Positions 63,410 through 64,000 of a DNA stretch of 64,000 nucleotides are shown in pieces. Position 1 is the stretch's first letter. The number at the start of each line of letters is the position of its first letter. Origin of the DNA: Poindextera sp963719975 (GTDB lineage: Bacteria > Pseudomonadota > Alphaproteobacteria > Caulobacterales > Caulobacteraceae); the NCBI GenBank assembly GCA_963719975.1, contig CAVRED010000007.1:372001-436000 (forward strand), read 5' to 3'. Below the pieces are notes generated by a model that saw only the letters and a program-made list of their open reading frames with translations, was not told where the DNA came from and searched no databases. The position numbers and the translations under genes are program-made.

Positions 63410-63465
63410 GGGTCAAAGCCGGTCCCGAATCCGGTTATCACTATACCCCCCCGCTTCCGCGGGGA
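63410..63465. repeat. Right 56-bp inverted repeat of the low-GC island
   Basis: Begins GGGTCAAAGCCGGTCCCGAA and ends CCCCGCTTCCGCGGGGA, the inverse of 62219-62274. It lies 28 bases after the orphan gene and 33 before the convergent VOC gene. Confidence 0.75.
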
Positions 63466-63498
63466 TGAGCGGTGTTGAGTACGTAGGCTACCGGCCGT

Positions 63499-64000
63499 TC
63501 AGGCCAATGCGGTGATCAGGCCGACCGCTTTCGTGCCGTCGGCCCGGACCGGGTCGTGCGCGACGTCGCTGTCGTCGAGCACCTTGGTCCAGGCGGCGAA
63601 CTCCAGGCAGGCGCCGTCCGGATCGAAGAAGTAGATCGAGCGGACAAAGACGTCGGGCGTCACCGTCGCGCTGACCTGCATCGGCGAGTTGTCGTGGTTC
63701 ATCACCGGGCTGACGCCAATGCCCTTGGCCTTCAGGCGTTCGACGTACTCGTCGAACTTCTCGGGCGGGACGTCGAAGGCGATGTGGTTCATCGAGCCGT
63801 GCGCCGTGATCATCGACCCCTTGCCGGGCAACGCCTGCGGGCTGGCGACGCCGGGGGCCGTCTCGGGCGCGTTCGGGAACCAGAAGAAGGCGAGGGAGTC
63901 GCCGTTGCCGATGTCGAAGAAGAAGTGCTGACCCATGCCGCCGGGCAGGTCGATGGTCTTGGTCAGCGGCATGCCGAGCACGTCGCGGTAGAATTCCACG
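63499..64000 (-). CDS. VOC-family dioxygenase-like protein (partial, cut by window edge)
   Basis: The C-terminal 166 residues or more of a vicinal-oxygen-chelate protein; the gene enters from the right edge. Visible are EFYRDVLGMPLTKTIDLPGG, GMGQHFFFDIGNGDSLAFFW, the metal-ligand His in SMNHIAFDVPPEKFDEYVER, and SIYFFDPDGACLEFAAW (Glu in the last strand). This is the glyoxalase/ring-cleaving dioxygenase layout of two beta-alpha-beta-beta-beta modules. The GTG near 63999 is internal, since the first module strand is incomplete. The possible His ligand of the first module lies outside the window or at QHF. Substrate unknown. Confidence 0.85.
   Translation of the reverse strand, partial: VEFYRDVLGMPLTKTIDLPGGMGQHFFFDIGNGDSLAFFWFPNAPETAPGVASPQALPGKGSMITAHGSMNHIAFDVPPEKFDEYVERLKAKGIGVSPVMNHDNSPMQVSATVTPDVFVRSIYFFDPDGACLEFAAWTKVLDDSDVAHDPVRADGTKAVGLITALA

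Larger units (their letters stand above)
62219..63465. mobile_element. Candidate inverted-repeat-bounded low-GC island
   Basis: Inverted repeats of 56 bp (62219-62274 and 63410-63465, about 46 of 56 positions matching) enclose 1,135 bases. Two 60-base lines inside count 53% GC against 70% for a line in the neighbouring monooxygenase. The island holds one orphan gene, a doubtful second frame and no transposase, so it could be a non-autonomous element or a cassette captured between two inverted copies of a dispersed repeat. Confidence 0.5.

Overview
The window looks like chromosomal DNA from a high-GC alphaproteobacterium, most likely Caulobacteraceae or a close relative. Supporting signs are about 70% GC in ordinary genes, an alphaproteobacterial GAAC-N7 type LexA site, a 29-codon SidA-like gene directly upstream of a DnaE1-type polymerase gene, a short 190-residue adenylate kinase, a serS-surE-pcm-LysM/LytM cluster and abundant TetR and MFS genes. 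No rRNA, CRISPR array, integrase or transposase was seen.

Layout. 1-2.1 kb: edge of a TerC-like gene, a histidine-rich lipoprotein and rlmB. 2.1-3.7 kb: tRNA-Tyr, tRNA-Gly and tuf as one unit, closed by a strong terminator. 3.9-5.5 kb: tatABC. 5.5-8.0 kb: a TetR regulator divergent from a secreted alpha/beta hydrolase, plus a second hydrolase. 8.2-13.3 kb: serS, surE, pcm, an NlpD/DipM-like protein and a GIN-domain protein. 13.4-20.6 kb: a minus-strand operon (small XRE regulator, then hyfB, C, E, F, G, I homologues) for a complex I-like, energy-converting-hydrogenase-related (Ehr) membrane complex that lacks the NiFe cysteines; it has a class-I-spaced FNR/FixK site. 21.3-35.1 kb: the S10-spc-alpha ribosomal superoperon with secY, adk and rpoA. 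35.2-41.6 kb: two VOC proteins, a YjbR-like protein, ArsR, SRPBCC and three MFS exporters in a row. 41.7-49.5 kb: a DegP/HtrA protease, several lipoproteins, a tannase-family esterase, a fucosyltransferase-like protein and a Tat-exported phospholipase C. 50.4-62.0 kb: a Baeyer-Villiger monooxygenase, the SidA-like gene with dnaE, an acylase, then TetR, a Coq4-family protein and a second monooxygenase. 62.2-63.5 kb: a low-GC island bounded by 56-bp inverted repeats. Right edge: a partial VOC protein.

Two caveats shape the reading. First, at least ten single-base indels interrupt otherwise well-conserved genes, including essential single-copy rpsQ, rplX, rplE, rplF and secY. Several fall in homopolymers, so these are most simply assembly or read errors, and I annotate the genes as whole with the frameshift noted. 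Second, intergenic DNA is rich in short dispersed repeats: a family of ~95-100 bp inverted-repeat elements with 9-base periodic arms (four copies), a second palindromic element (two copies), GC hairpins and one near-perfect 25-bp hairpin with a (GGT)7 loop.

The most interesting items are the SidA-like SOS gene under a LexA box, the FNR-controlled Ehr complex without hydrogenase ligands, the 9-base-periodic element family, and the inverted-repeat-bounded island with its orphan gene.
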